The position numbers were made by a program, and so were the translations under genes. A stretch of 64,000 nucleotides of DNA from Calliopsis andreniformis (Eukaryota > Arthropoda > Insecta > Hymenoptera > Andrenidae). Position 1 is the stretch's first letter, and each line of letters begins with the position of its first letter. Of this stretch, positions 52,885 through 63,923 are shown piece after piece. The stretch is from the NCBI RefSeq assembly GCF_051401765.1, contig NW_027480464.1:1116001-1180000 (forward strand). The letters are read 5' to 3'. The notes under the pieces are model-generated. The model worked only from the letters and a program-made list of their open reading frames with translations, had not been told where the DNA came from and ran no database searches.

Positions 52885-54195
52885 ATCCCCAATCCTCAAT
52901 CCTCAATCCTCATTCTTCAATCCTTAATACCCAATCCTCAATCTTCAATCCTCAATCCTCAATCCCCAATTCTCGACCCTCAATTCTCAGTCCTCAGACC
53001 TCAAACCTCAATCCTCAAACCTCAGCCCTCATCCTCAATCCTCAATCCACAATCCTCAATCCTCAATCCTCAATCCTCAATCCTCATTCTTCAATCCTCA
53101 ACCTTCAATGCTCAATCTTCAATCCTCAATCCTCAATTCTCAATCCTCAATCTTCAATCCTCAATCCTCAGTCCTCAAACCTCAATCCTGAATCCCCGAT
53201 ACTGAATCCTCAATCTTCAGCCCTCAGTCCTCTACAATCAGTTGTCAATCCTCAATCCTCAATAGAATATCATCAATTCACAGTTTTCATTACTCAATAC
53301 TCAATCTGCAATCTTCAAATCTCTGTCCACAAACATCAATTCTCATCACTCAACCCTCAACACTCAGTCCCCAATCGTCAATATTCAATCCTCAATCCTC
53401 AATCCTCAATCCACAATCCTCAACGTTCAATCCTCAATACTCAATCTTCAATGATCATTCCTCAATCCTCAATCCTCAATTCTCAATCCTCAATCGTCAA
53501 TCTTCAATCCTCAATACTCAATCTTCAATCGTCAATCCTCAATGTTCAACCATCAATACCCAATACTCAGTCTTCAATCCTCAATCCTCAATCCTCAATC
53601 CTCCATCCTCAATACTCAGTCCTCAATCCTCAATCTTCAATCCTCAATACTCAATCTTCAGTCCTCAATCGTCAATCCTCAATCCTCAATCTTCAATCCT
53701 CAATACTGAATCTTCAATCCTCAATCCTCAATCCTCAATCCTCAATCCTCAATCCTCATTCTTCTATCCTCAACACCCAATCCTCAACCTTCAATCCTCA
53801 GTCTTCAATCTTCAATCCTCAATAGTCAATCTTCAATCCTCAATCCTCAATAATCAATCCTCAATCCACATTCTTCAATCCTCAACACCCAATCCTCAAT
53901 CTTCAATCCTCAATCCTCAGTCCTCAATTCTCAATCCTCAATCCTCAATCCTCAGACCTCAAACATCAATACTCAACCCTCAGTCCTCGTCCTCAATCCA
54001 CAACCCTCAATCCTCGATCCTCAATATTCAATCATCAATATTCAATCTTCAATCCTCAATCCTCGATCCTCAATACTCAATCCACAATCCTCAATTCTCA
54101 ATCGTCAATGCTCAATACTCAATCCTCAATCCTCAATACTCAGTCCTCAATCCTCAATCTTCAATCCTCAGTCCTCAAACCTCAATCCTGAATCC
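52870..54195 (+). repeat. 3,201-bp-offset duplication, copy 1
   Basis: Matches 56071-57396 and contains an A2 module. The right edge is where TCAAACC-TGAATCC here meets TCAATCC-TGAATCC in the partner, the switch that decides whether C or B' follows. Confidence 0.87.
53231..53370 (+). repeat. Landmark module 34, type A2
   Basis: A2 with unit 14 TCTGTCC but the ordinary AATATCA at unit 6. Here the following module, 1,000 bp on, is a C rather than a B'. Confidence 0.9.
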
Positions 54196-55770
54196 TCAAA
54201 CCTGAATCCTCAGTCTTCAGACCTCAGTCCTCAACAATCAGTTGTCAATCCTCAATCCTCAATAGAATATCCTCAATTCACAGGTTTCAATACTCAATAC
54301 TCAACCTGAAATCTTCAAATCTCTATCCACAATCATCAATTCTCATCACTCAACCCTCAACACTCAGTCCCGAATCCTCAATCTTCAATCCTCAATCCTC
54401 AGTCCTCAATCCTCAATTTTCAATCCTCAATACTCAGTCATCAATCCTCAATACTAAATCCTCAATCCTCAATCCTCAGTCCTCAATCCACAATCCTCAA
54501 TCCTCAAACCTCAATCCTCAATCGTCAGCCCTCGTCCTCAATCCTCAACACTCAATCCTCAATCCTCATTCTTCAATCATCAATACTCAATCTTCAATCC
54601 TCAATCCTCAATCTTCAATCCTCAATCCTCAATTCTCAGTCCTCAATACTCAATCCTCAATCGTCAATCCTCAATCCCCAATCCTCAATCTTCAATCCTC
54701 AATCCTCAATCCTCAATCCTCAATCCTCAATCTTCATTCCTCAATACTCAATCTACAATCCTCAATCCTCAATCCTCAATCCTCAATGCTCAATCCTCAA
54801 TCCTCAATCCTCAACCCTCAAGCTTCAATCCTCAATACTCAATCTGCAATCCTCAATCTTCAATCCTCAATCCTCAATCCTCATTCTTCAATCCTCAATG
54901 CCCAGGCCTCAATCTTCAATCCTCAATCCTCAATCCTCAATTCTCAATCCTCAATCCTCATTCATCAATCCTCAATCCTCAGTCCTCAATCCTCAATCCT
55001 CAATCCTCAATCCTCAATGTTCAATCCGCAATACACAATCCTCAATCTTCAATCCCCAATCCTCAATCCTCAATCCTCAAACCTCAATCCTCAACCCTCA
55101 ATCCTCAACGTTCAATCCTCATTACCCAATCCTCAGTCTTCCACCCTCAATCCTCAATACTCAATCCTCAATCCTCAATACTCAGTCCTCAATCCTCAAT
55201 CTTCAATGCTCAATACCCAATCTTCATCCTCAATCCTCAATTCTTAATCCACAATCTTCAATCCTCAATACTGAATCTTCAATACTCAATCCTCATTCCT
55301 CAATCCTCAATCCTCATTCTTCAACCCTCAACACCCAATCCTCAATCTTCAATTCTCAATGTTCAATCCGCAATACCCAATACTCAATCTTCAATCCTCA
55401 ACCCTCAATCCTCAATCCTCAATCCTCAATCATCAATCTTCAATCGTCAATACTCAATCTTCAATCCTCAATCCTCAATCCTCAATCCTCACTCCACATT
55501 CCTCAATCCTCAACACCCAATGCTCAATCTTCAATCCTCAATCCTCAGTCCTCAATTCTCAATCCTCAATCCTCAATCCTCAATCCTCAGACCTCAAACA
55601 TCAATACTCAACCCTCAGTCCTCGTCCTCAATCCACAACCCTCAATCCTCAACACCCAATCCTCAATCTTCAATCCTCAATCGTCAGTCCTCAATTCTCG
55701 AACCTCAATACTCAATCCACAGTCCTCAATGTTCAATCCTCAATACCCAAACCTCAATCTTCAATCCTCA
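54156..55770 (+). repeat. 2,886-bp-offset duplication, copy 2
   Basis: Partner of 51270-52884. Agreement stops where this copy reads TCAATAC and the other reads CCAATCC. Confidence 0.88.
54231..54370 (+). repeat. Landmark module 35, type C
   Basis: C followed by CGAATCC, 1,000 bp after module 34, in the place where B' stands in the other A2 blocks. Confidence 0.9.
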
Positions 55771-55858
55771 ATACTCAATCCTCAATCCTCAATCCTCAGT
55801 CCTCAAACCTCAATCCTGAATCCTCAAACCTGAATCCTCTGTCTTCAGACTTCAGTCC

Positions 55859-55998
55859 TCAACAATCAGTTGTCAGTCCTCAATCCTCAATAGAATATCC
55901 TCAATTCACAGGTTCCAATACTCAATACTCAACCAGAAATCTTCAAATCTCTATCCACAATCATCAATTCTCATCACTCAACCCTCAACACTCAGTCC
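55859..55998 (+). repeat. Landmark module 36, type C (C2 form)
   Basis: C2 with CCAATAC at unit 9 and TCAGTCC at unit 3, like modules 24 and 29. The next A2 follows at 573 bp, one heptamer shorter than the 580 bp seen twice before. Confidence 0.9.
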
Positions 55999-56070
55999 CC
56001 AATCCTCAATCTTCAATCCTCTATCCTCAATCCTCAACCCTCAGTCGCCAATCTCCAAGCCTGAATACTC

Positions 56071-57396
56071 AATCTTCAATCCTCAATCCCCAATCCTCAA
56101 TCCTCAATCCTCATTCTTCAATCCTTAATACCCAATCCTCAATCTTCAATCCTCAATCCTCAATCCCCAATTCTCGACCCTCAATTCTCAGTCCTCAGAC
56201 CTCAAACCTCAATCCTCAAACCTCAGCCCTCATCCTCAATCCTCAATCCTCAATCCTCAATCCTCAATCCTCAATCCTCAATCCTCATTCTTCAATCCTC
56301 AACCTTCAATGCTCAATCTTCAATCCTCAATCCTCAATTCTCAATCCTCAATCCTCAATCCTCAATCCTCAGTCCTCAAACCTCAATCCTGAATCCCCGA
56401 TACTGAATCCTCAATCTTCAGCCCTCAGTCCTCTACAATCAGTTGTCAATCCTCAATCCTCAATAGAATATCATCAATTCACAGTTTTCATTACTCAATA
56501 CTCAATCTGCAATCTTCAAATCTCTGTCCACAAACATCAATTCTCATCACTCAACCCTCAACACTCAGTCCCCAATCGTCAATATTCAATCCTCAATCCT
56601 CAATCCTCAATCCACAATCCTCAACGTTCAATCCTCAATACTCAATCTTCAATGATCATTCCTCAATCCTCAATCCTCAATTCTCAATCCTCAATCGTCA
56701 ATCTTCAATCCTCAATACTCAATCTTCAATCGTCAATCCTCAATGTTCAACCATCAATACCCAATACTCAGTCTTCAATCCTCAATCCTCAATCCTCAAT
56801 CCTCCATCCTCAATACTCAGTCCTCAATCCTCAATCTTCAATCCTCAATACTCAATCTTCAGTCCTCAATCGTCAATCCTCAATCCTCAATCTTCAATCC
56901 TCAATACTGAATCTTCAATCCTCAATCCTCAATCCTCAATCCTCAATCCTCAATCCTCATTCTTCTATCCTCAACACCCAATCCTCAACCTTCAATCCTC
57001 AGTCTTCAATCTTCAATCCTCAATAGTCAATCTTCAATCCTCAATCCTCAATAATCAATCCTCAATCCACATTCTTCAATCCTCAACACCCAATCCTCAA
57101 TCTTCAATCCTCAATCCTCAGTCCTCAATTCTCAATCCTCAATCCTCAATCCTCAGACCTCAAACATCAATACTGAACCCTCAGTCCTCGTCCTCAATCC
57201 ACAACCCTCAATCCTCGATCCTCAATATTCAATCATCAATATTCAATCTTCAATCCTCAATCCTCGATCCTCAATACTCAATCCACAATCCTCAATTCTC
57301 AATCGTCAATGCTCAATACTCAATCCTCAATCCTCAATACTCAGTCCTCAATCCTCAATCTTCAATCCTCAGTCCTCAAACCTCAATCCTGAATCC
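56071..57396 (+). repeat. 3,201-bp-offset duplication, copy 2
   Basis: Partner of 52870-54195. It is followed by a B' module instead of C. Confidence 0.87.
56432..56571 (+). repeat. Landmark module 37, type A2
   Basis: Copy of module 34 at offset 3,201 bp. Confidence 0.9.
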
Positions 57397-57431
57397 TCAA
57401 TCCTGAATCCTCAATCTTCAGCCCTCGGTCC

Positions 57432-57571
57432 TCTACAATCAGTTGTCAATCCTCAATCCTCAATAGAATATCCTCAATTCACAGTTTTCAATACTCAATC
57501 CCCATTCATCAATCATCAAATCTCAATCCACAAACAGCAATTCTCATCACGCAACCCTCATCACTCAGTCC
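57432..57571 (+). repeat. Landmark module 38, type B'
   Basis: B' with unit 19 TCATCAC instead of TCAACAC. It follows module 37 at 1,000 bp. Confidence 0.88.
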
Positions 57572-59642
57572 TCAATCTTCAATCCTCAATCCTCAATCTT
57601 CAATCTTCAATCCTCAATACTCAATCTTCAATCCTCAATCCTCAATTCTCAATCCTCAGTGCTCAATACTCAATCGTCAATCCTCAACCCCAATCCTCAA
57701 TCTTCAATCCGCAATCCTCAATCCTCAATCCTCAATCCTCAACCTTCAATCCTCAATACTCAATCTTCAATCCGCAATCCTCAAACCTCAATCCTCAATC
57801 CTCAATCTTCATTCCTCAATACTCAATCTACAATCCTCAATCCTCAATCCTCAATCCTCAATGCTCAATCCTCAATCCTCAATCCTCATTCCTCAATCCT
57901 CAAACCTGAATTCTCAGTCTTCAGACCTCAGTCCACAACAATCAGTTGTCAATCCTCAATCCTCAATAGAATATCCTCAATTCACAGGTTTCAATACTCA
58001 ATACTCAACCTGAAATCTTCAAACCTCTATCCACAATCATCAATTCTCATCACTCAACCCTCAACACTCAGTCCCCAATCCTCAATCTTCAATGCTCAAT
58101 CCTCAGTCCTCAATCCTCAATTTTCAATCCTCAATACTCAGTCATCAATCCTCAATACTAAATCCTCAATCCTCAATCCTCAGTCCTCAATCCACAATCC
58201 TCAATCCTCAACCCTCAGTCCTCATCCTCAATTCTCAATTCTTAACCCTCAATCCTCAATCCTCAATCTTCAATCCTCAATAATCAATCCTCAATACTCA
58301 GTCTTCAATCCTCAATCCTCAATCCTCAGTCCTCAATCCCCAATCCTCAATCTTCAATCCTCAATCCTCAATCCTCAATCCTCAATCCTCAATCTTCAAT
58401 CCTCAATACTCAATCTTCAATCTTCAATCCACAATCCTCAATTCTCAATCCTCAACCTTCAATCATCAATATTCAATCTTCAATCCTCAATCCTCAATCC
58501 TCAATACTCAATCCGCAATACTCAATTCTCAATCGTCAATGCTCAATACTCAATCGTCAATCCTCAATCCCCAATCCTCAATCTTCAATCCTCAATCCTC
58601 AATCCTCAATCCTCAATCCTCAGTCCTCAATCTTCAATCCTCAATACTCAATCTTCAATCCTCAGTCCTCAATCCTCAATCCTCAATCCTCAATCCTCAA
58701 TCCTCAATCTTCAATCCTCAATACTCAAACTGCAATCCTCAATCCTCAGTCCTCACTCCTCAATCCTCATTCTTCAATCCTCAATACCGAATCCTCAATC
58801 TTCAATCCTCAATCCTCAATCCTCAATCCTCAATCCTCAGACTTCAAACACCAATACTCAACCCTCAGTCCTCGTCCTCAATCCACAACCCTCAATCCTC
58901 AATCCTCAATCTTCAATCATTAATATTCAATCTTCAATCTTCAATCCTCAATCCTCAATCCTCAACCCTCAATCCTCAACGTTCAATCCTCGTTACCCAA
59001 TCCTCAGTCTTCCACCCTCAATCCTCAATACTCAATCCTCAATCCTCAATACTCAGTCCTCAATCCTCAATCTTCAATCCTCAATACTCAATCTTCAATC
59101 CTCAATCCTCAATCCTTAATCCACAATCTTCAATCCTCAATACTGGATCTTCAATCCTCAATCCTCAATCCTCAATCCTCAATCCTCATTCTTCAACCCT
59201 CAGCACCCAATCCTCAATCTTCAATCCTCAATGTTCAATCCGCAATACCCAATCCTCAATCTTCAATCCTCAACCCTCAATCCTCAATCCTCAATCCTCA
59301 ATCCTCAATCCTCAATCTTCAATCGTCAATACTCAATCTTCAATCCTCAATCCTCAATCCTCAATCCTCACTCCACATTCCTCAATCCTCAACACCCAAT
59401 CCTCAATCTTCAATCCTCAATCCTCAGTCCTCAATTCTCAATCCTCAATACTCAATCCTCAATCCTCAGACCTCAAACATCAATACTCAACCCTCAGTCC
59501 TCGTCCTCAATCCACAACCCTCAATCCTCAACACCCAATCCTCAATCTTCAATCCTCAATCCTCAGTCCTCAATTCTCGATCCTCAATACTCAATCCACA
59601 GTCCTCAATGTTCAATCCTCAATACCCAAACCTCAATCTTCA
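57572..59642 (+). repeat. Mixed heptamer block between domain-2 copies
   Basis: Contains one C module (57935) and no A or B. Near 57687 one base is missing from a CCAATCC unit. From about 58440 to 58990 it resembles the 38.9-40.5 kb and 42.2-42.4 kb blocks, with ATTAATATT near 58920, so material typical of domain 1 is embedded in domain 2. Confidence 0.7.
57935..58074 (+). repeat. Landmark module 39, type C
   Basis: C with unit 1 ACAACAA and unit 13 TCAAACC. The B'-to-C distance is 503 bp rather than 518, that is two heptamers plus one base shorter. Confidence 0.88.
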
Positions 59643-59751
59643 ATCCTCAATCCTCAATCCACAATCCACATTCCTCAATCCTCAATCCTCAGTCCTCAAA
59701 CCTCAATCCTGAATCCTCAAACCTGAATCCTCAGTCTTCAGACCTCAGACC

Positions 59752-59891
59752 TCAACAATCAGTTGTCAATCCTCAATCCTCAATAGAATATCCTCAATTC
59801 ACAGGTTTCAATACTCAATACTCAACCTGAAATCTTCAAATCTCTATCCACAATCATCAATTCTCATCACTCAACCTTCAACACTCAGTCC
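59752..59891 (+). repeat. Landmark module 40, type C
   Basis: C with unit 18 TCAACCT, the copy of module 32 at offset 9,693 bp. Confidence 0.9.
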
Positions 59892-60381
59892 CCAATCCTC
59901 AATCTTCAATCCTCAATCCTCAGTCCTCAATCCTCAATTTTCAATCCTCAATACTCAGTCATCAATCCTCAATACTAAATCCTCAATCCTCAATCCTCAG
60001 TCCTCAATCCACAATCCTCAATCCTCAAACCTCAATCCTCAATCGTCAGCCCTCGTCCTCAATCCTCAACACTCAATCCTCAATCCTCATTCTTCAATCA
60101 TCAATACTCAATCTTCAATCCTCAATCCTCAATCTTCAATCCTCAATCCTCAATTCTCAGTCCTCAATACTCAATCCTCAATCGTCAATCCTCAATCCCC
60201 AATCCTCAATCTTCAATCCTCAATCCTCAATCCTCAATCCTCAATCCTCAATCTTCATTCCTCAATACTCAATCTACAATCCTCAATCCTCAATCCTCAA
60301 TCCTCAATGCTCAATCCTCAATCCTCAATCCTCAACCCTCAATCTTCAATCCTCAATACTCAATCTGCAATCCTCAATCTT

Positions 60382-60801
60382 CAATCCTCAATCCTCAATC
60401 CTCATTCTTCAATCCTCAATGCCCAGGCCTCAATCTTCAATCCTCAATCCTCAATCCTCAATTCTCAATCCTCAATCCTCATTCATCAATCCTCAATCCT
60501 CAGTCCTCAATCCTCAATCCTCAATCCTCAATCTTCAATCCTCAACCCTCAATCTTCAATCCTCAATACTCAATCTGCAATCCTCAATCTTCAATCCTCA
60601 ATCCTCAATCCTCATTCTTCAATCCTCAATGCCCAGGCCTCAATCTTCAATCCTCAATCCTCAATCCTCAATTCTCAATCCTCAATCCTCATTCATCAAT
60701 CCTCAATCCTCAGTCCTCAATCCTCAATCCTCAATCCTCAATCCTCAATGTTCAATCCGCAATACACAATACTCAATCTTCAATCCCCAATCCTCAATCC
60801 T
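60382..60801 (+). repeat. 210-bp tandem with AGGCCT mark, two copies
   Basis: Marks at 60422 and 60632, the copy of the 50.7-kb pair at offset 9,693 bp. Single-copy versions of this unit stand at 52015, 54901 and 61708. Confidence 0.88.
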
Positions 60802-61037
60802 CAATTCTCAAACCTCAACCCTCAACCCTCAATCCTCAACGTTCAATCCTCATTACCCAATCCTCAGTCTTCCACCCTCAATCCTCAATACTCAATCTAC
60901 AATCCTCAATCCTCAATCCTCAATCCTCAATCTTCAATCCTCAATACCCAATCTTCATCCTCAATCTTCAATCCTCAGTCCTCAAACCTCAATCCTGAAT
61001 CCTCAAACCTGAATCCTCAGTCTTCAGACCTCAGTCC

Positions 61038-61177
61038 TCAACAATCAGTTGTCAATCCTCAATCCTCAAGAGAATATCCTCAATTCACAGGTTTCAATAC
61101 TCAATACTCAACCTGAAATCTTCAAATCTCTATCCACAATCATCAATTCTCATCACTCAACCCTCAACACTCAGTCC
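61038..61177 (+). repeat. Landmark module 41, type C
   Basis: Copy of module 33 at offset 9,693 bp. Unit 5 is TCAAGAG, the only copy in which the TAGAATATC core has lost its first T. Confidence 0.9.
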
Positions 61178-62923
61178 CGAATCCTCAATCTTCAATCCTC
61201 AATCCTCAGTCCTCAATCCTCAATTTTCAATCCTCAATACTCAGTCATCAATCCTCAATACTAAATCCTCAATCCTCAATCCTCAGTCCTCAATCCACAA
61301 TCCTCAATCCTCAAACCTCAATCCTCAATCGTCAGCCCTCGTCCTCAATCCTCAACACTCAATCCTCAATCCTCATTCTTCAATCATCAATACTCAATCT
61401 TCGATCCTCAATCCTCAATCTTCAATCCTCAATCCTCAATTCTCAGTCCTCAATACTCAATCCTCAATCGTCAATCCTCAATCCCCAATCCTCAATCTTC
61501 AATCCTCAATCCTCAATCCTCAATCCTCAATCCTCAATCTTCATTCCTCAATACTCAATCTACAATCCTCAATCCTCAATCCTCAATCCTCAATGCTCAA
61601 TCTTCAATCCTCAATCCTCAACCCTCAAGCTTCAATCCTCAATACTCAATCTGCAATCCTCAATCTTCAATCCTCAATCCTCAATCCTCATTCTTCAATC
61701 CTCAATGCCCAGGCCTCAATCTTCAATCCTCAATCCTCAATCCTCAATTCTCAATCCTCAATCCTCATTCATCAATCCTCAATCCTCAGTCCTCAATCCT
61801 CAATCCTCAATCCTCAATCCTCAATGTTCAATCCGCAATACACAATCCTCAATCTTCAATCCCCAATCCTCAATCCTCAATCCTCAAACCTCAATCCTCA
61901 ACCCTCAATCCTCAACATTCAATCCTCATTACCCAATCCTCAGTCTTCCACCCTCAATCCTCAATACTCAATCCTCAATCCTCAATACTCAGTCCTCAAT
62001 CCTCAATCTTCAATGCTCAATACCCAATCTTCATCCTCAATCCTCAATTCTTAATCCACAATCTTCAATCCTCAATACTGAATCTTCAATACTCAATCCT
62101 CATTCCTCAATCCTCAATCCTCATTCTTCAACCCTCAACACCCAATCCTCAATCTTCAATTCTCAATGTTCAATCCGCAATACCCAATACTCAATCTTCA
62201 ATCCTCAACCCTCAATCCTCAATCCTCAATCCTCAATCATCAATCTTCAATCGTCAATACTCAATCTTCAATCCTCAATCCTCAATCCTCAATCCTCACT
62301 CCACATTCCTCAATCCTCAACACCCAATGCTCAATCTTCAATCCTCAATCCTCAGTCCTCAATTCTCAATCCTCAATCCTCAATCCTCAATCCTCAGACC
62401 TCAAACATCAATACTCAACCCTCAGTCCTCGTCCTCAATCCACAACCCTCAATCCTCAACACCCAATCCTCAATCTTCAATCCTCAATCGTCAGTCCTCA
62501 ATTCTCGAACCTCAATACTCAATCCACAGTCCTCAATGTTCAATCCTCAATACCCAAACCTCAATCTTCAATCCTCAATCCCCAATCCTCAATCCTCAAT
62601 CCTCATTCTTCAATCCTTAATACCCAATCCTCAATCTTCAATCCTCAATCCTCAATCCCCAATTCTCGACCCTCAATTCTCAGTCCTCAGACCTCAAACC
62701 TCAATCCTCAAACCTCAGCCCTCATCCTCAATCCTCAATCCTCAATCCTCAATCCTCAATCCTCAATCCTCAATCCTCATTCTTCAATCCTCAACCTTCA
62801 ATGCTCAATCTTCAATCCTCAATCCTCAATTCTCAATCCTCAATCCTCAATCCTCAATCCTCAGTCCTCAAACCTCAATCCTGAATCCCCGATACTGAAT
62901 CCTCAATCTTCAGCCCTCAGTCC

Positions 62924-63063
62924 TCTACAATCAGTTGTCAATCCTCAATCCTCAATAGAATATCATCAATTCACAGTTTTCATTACTCAATACTCAATCT
63001 GCAATCTTCAAATCTCTGTCCACAAACATCAATTCTCATCACTCAACCCTCAACACTCAGTCC
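62924..63063 (+). repeat. Landmark module 42, type A2
   Basis: Copy of module 34 at offset 9,693 bp. Confidence 0.9.
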
Positions 63064-63923
63064 CCAATCGTCAATATTCAATCCTCAATCCTCAATCCTC
63101 AATCCACAATCCTCAACGTTCAATCCTCAATACTCAATCTTCAATGATCATTCCTCAATCCTCAATCCTCAATTCTCAATCCTCAATCGTCAATCTTCAA
63201 TCCTCAATACTCAATCTTCAATCGTCAATCCTCAATGTTCAACCATCAATACCCAATACTCAGTCTTCAATCCTCAATCCTCAATCCTCAATCCTCCATC
63301 CTCAATACTCAGTCCTCAATCCTCAATCTTCAATCCTCAATACTCAATCTTCAGTCCTCAATCGTCAATCCTCAATCCTCAATCTTCAATCCTCAATACT
63401 GAATCTTCAATCCTCAATCCTCAATCCTCAATCCTCAATCCTCAATCCTCATTCTTCTATCCTCAACACTCAATCCTCAACCTTCAATCCTCAGTCTTCA
63501 ATCTTCAATCCTCAATAGTCAATCTTCAATCCTCAATCCTCAATAATCAATCCTCAATCCACATTCTTCAATCCTCAACACCCAATCCTCAATCTTCAAT
63601 CCTCAATCCTCAGTCCTCAATTCTCAATCCTCAATCCTCAATCCTCAGACCTCAAACATCAATACTCAACCCTCAGTCCTCGTCCTCAATCCACAACCCT
63701 CAATCCTCGATCCTCAATATTCAATCATCAATATTCAATCTTCAATCCTCAATCCTCGATCCTCAATACTCAATCCACAATCCTCAATTCTCAATCGTCA
63801 ATGCTCAATACTCAATCCTCAATCCTCAATACTCAGTCCTCAATCCTCAATCTTCAATCCTCAGTCCTCAAACCTCAATCCTGAATCCTCAAACCTGAAT
63901 CCTCAGTCTTCAGACCTCAGTCC

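Larger units (their letters stand above)
49950..54307 (+). repeat. 9,693-bp-offset duplication, copy 1
   Basis: Matches 59643-64000 at a constant offset of 9,693 bp with no net indel over about 4.35 kb, including five modules (C, C, A2, C and, at its start, flanks). It overlaps the right end of the 4.82-kb copy 2. Confidence 0.9.
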
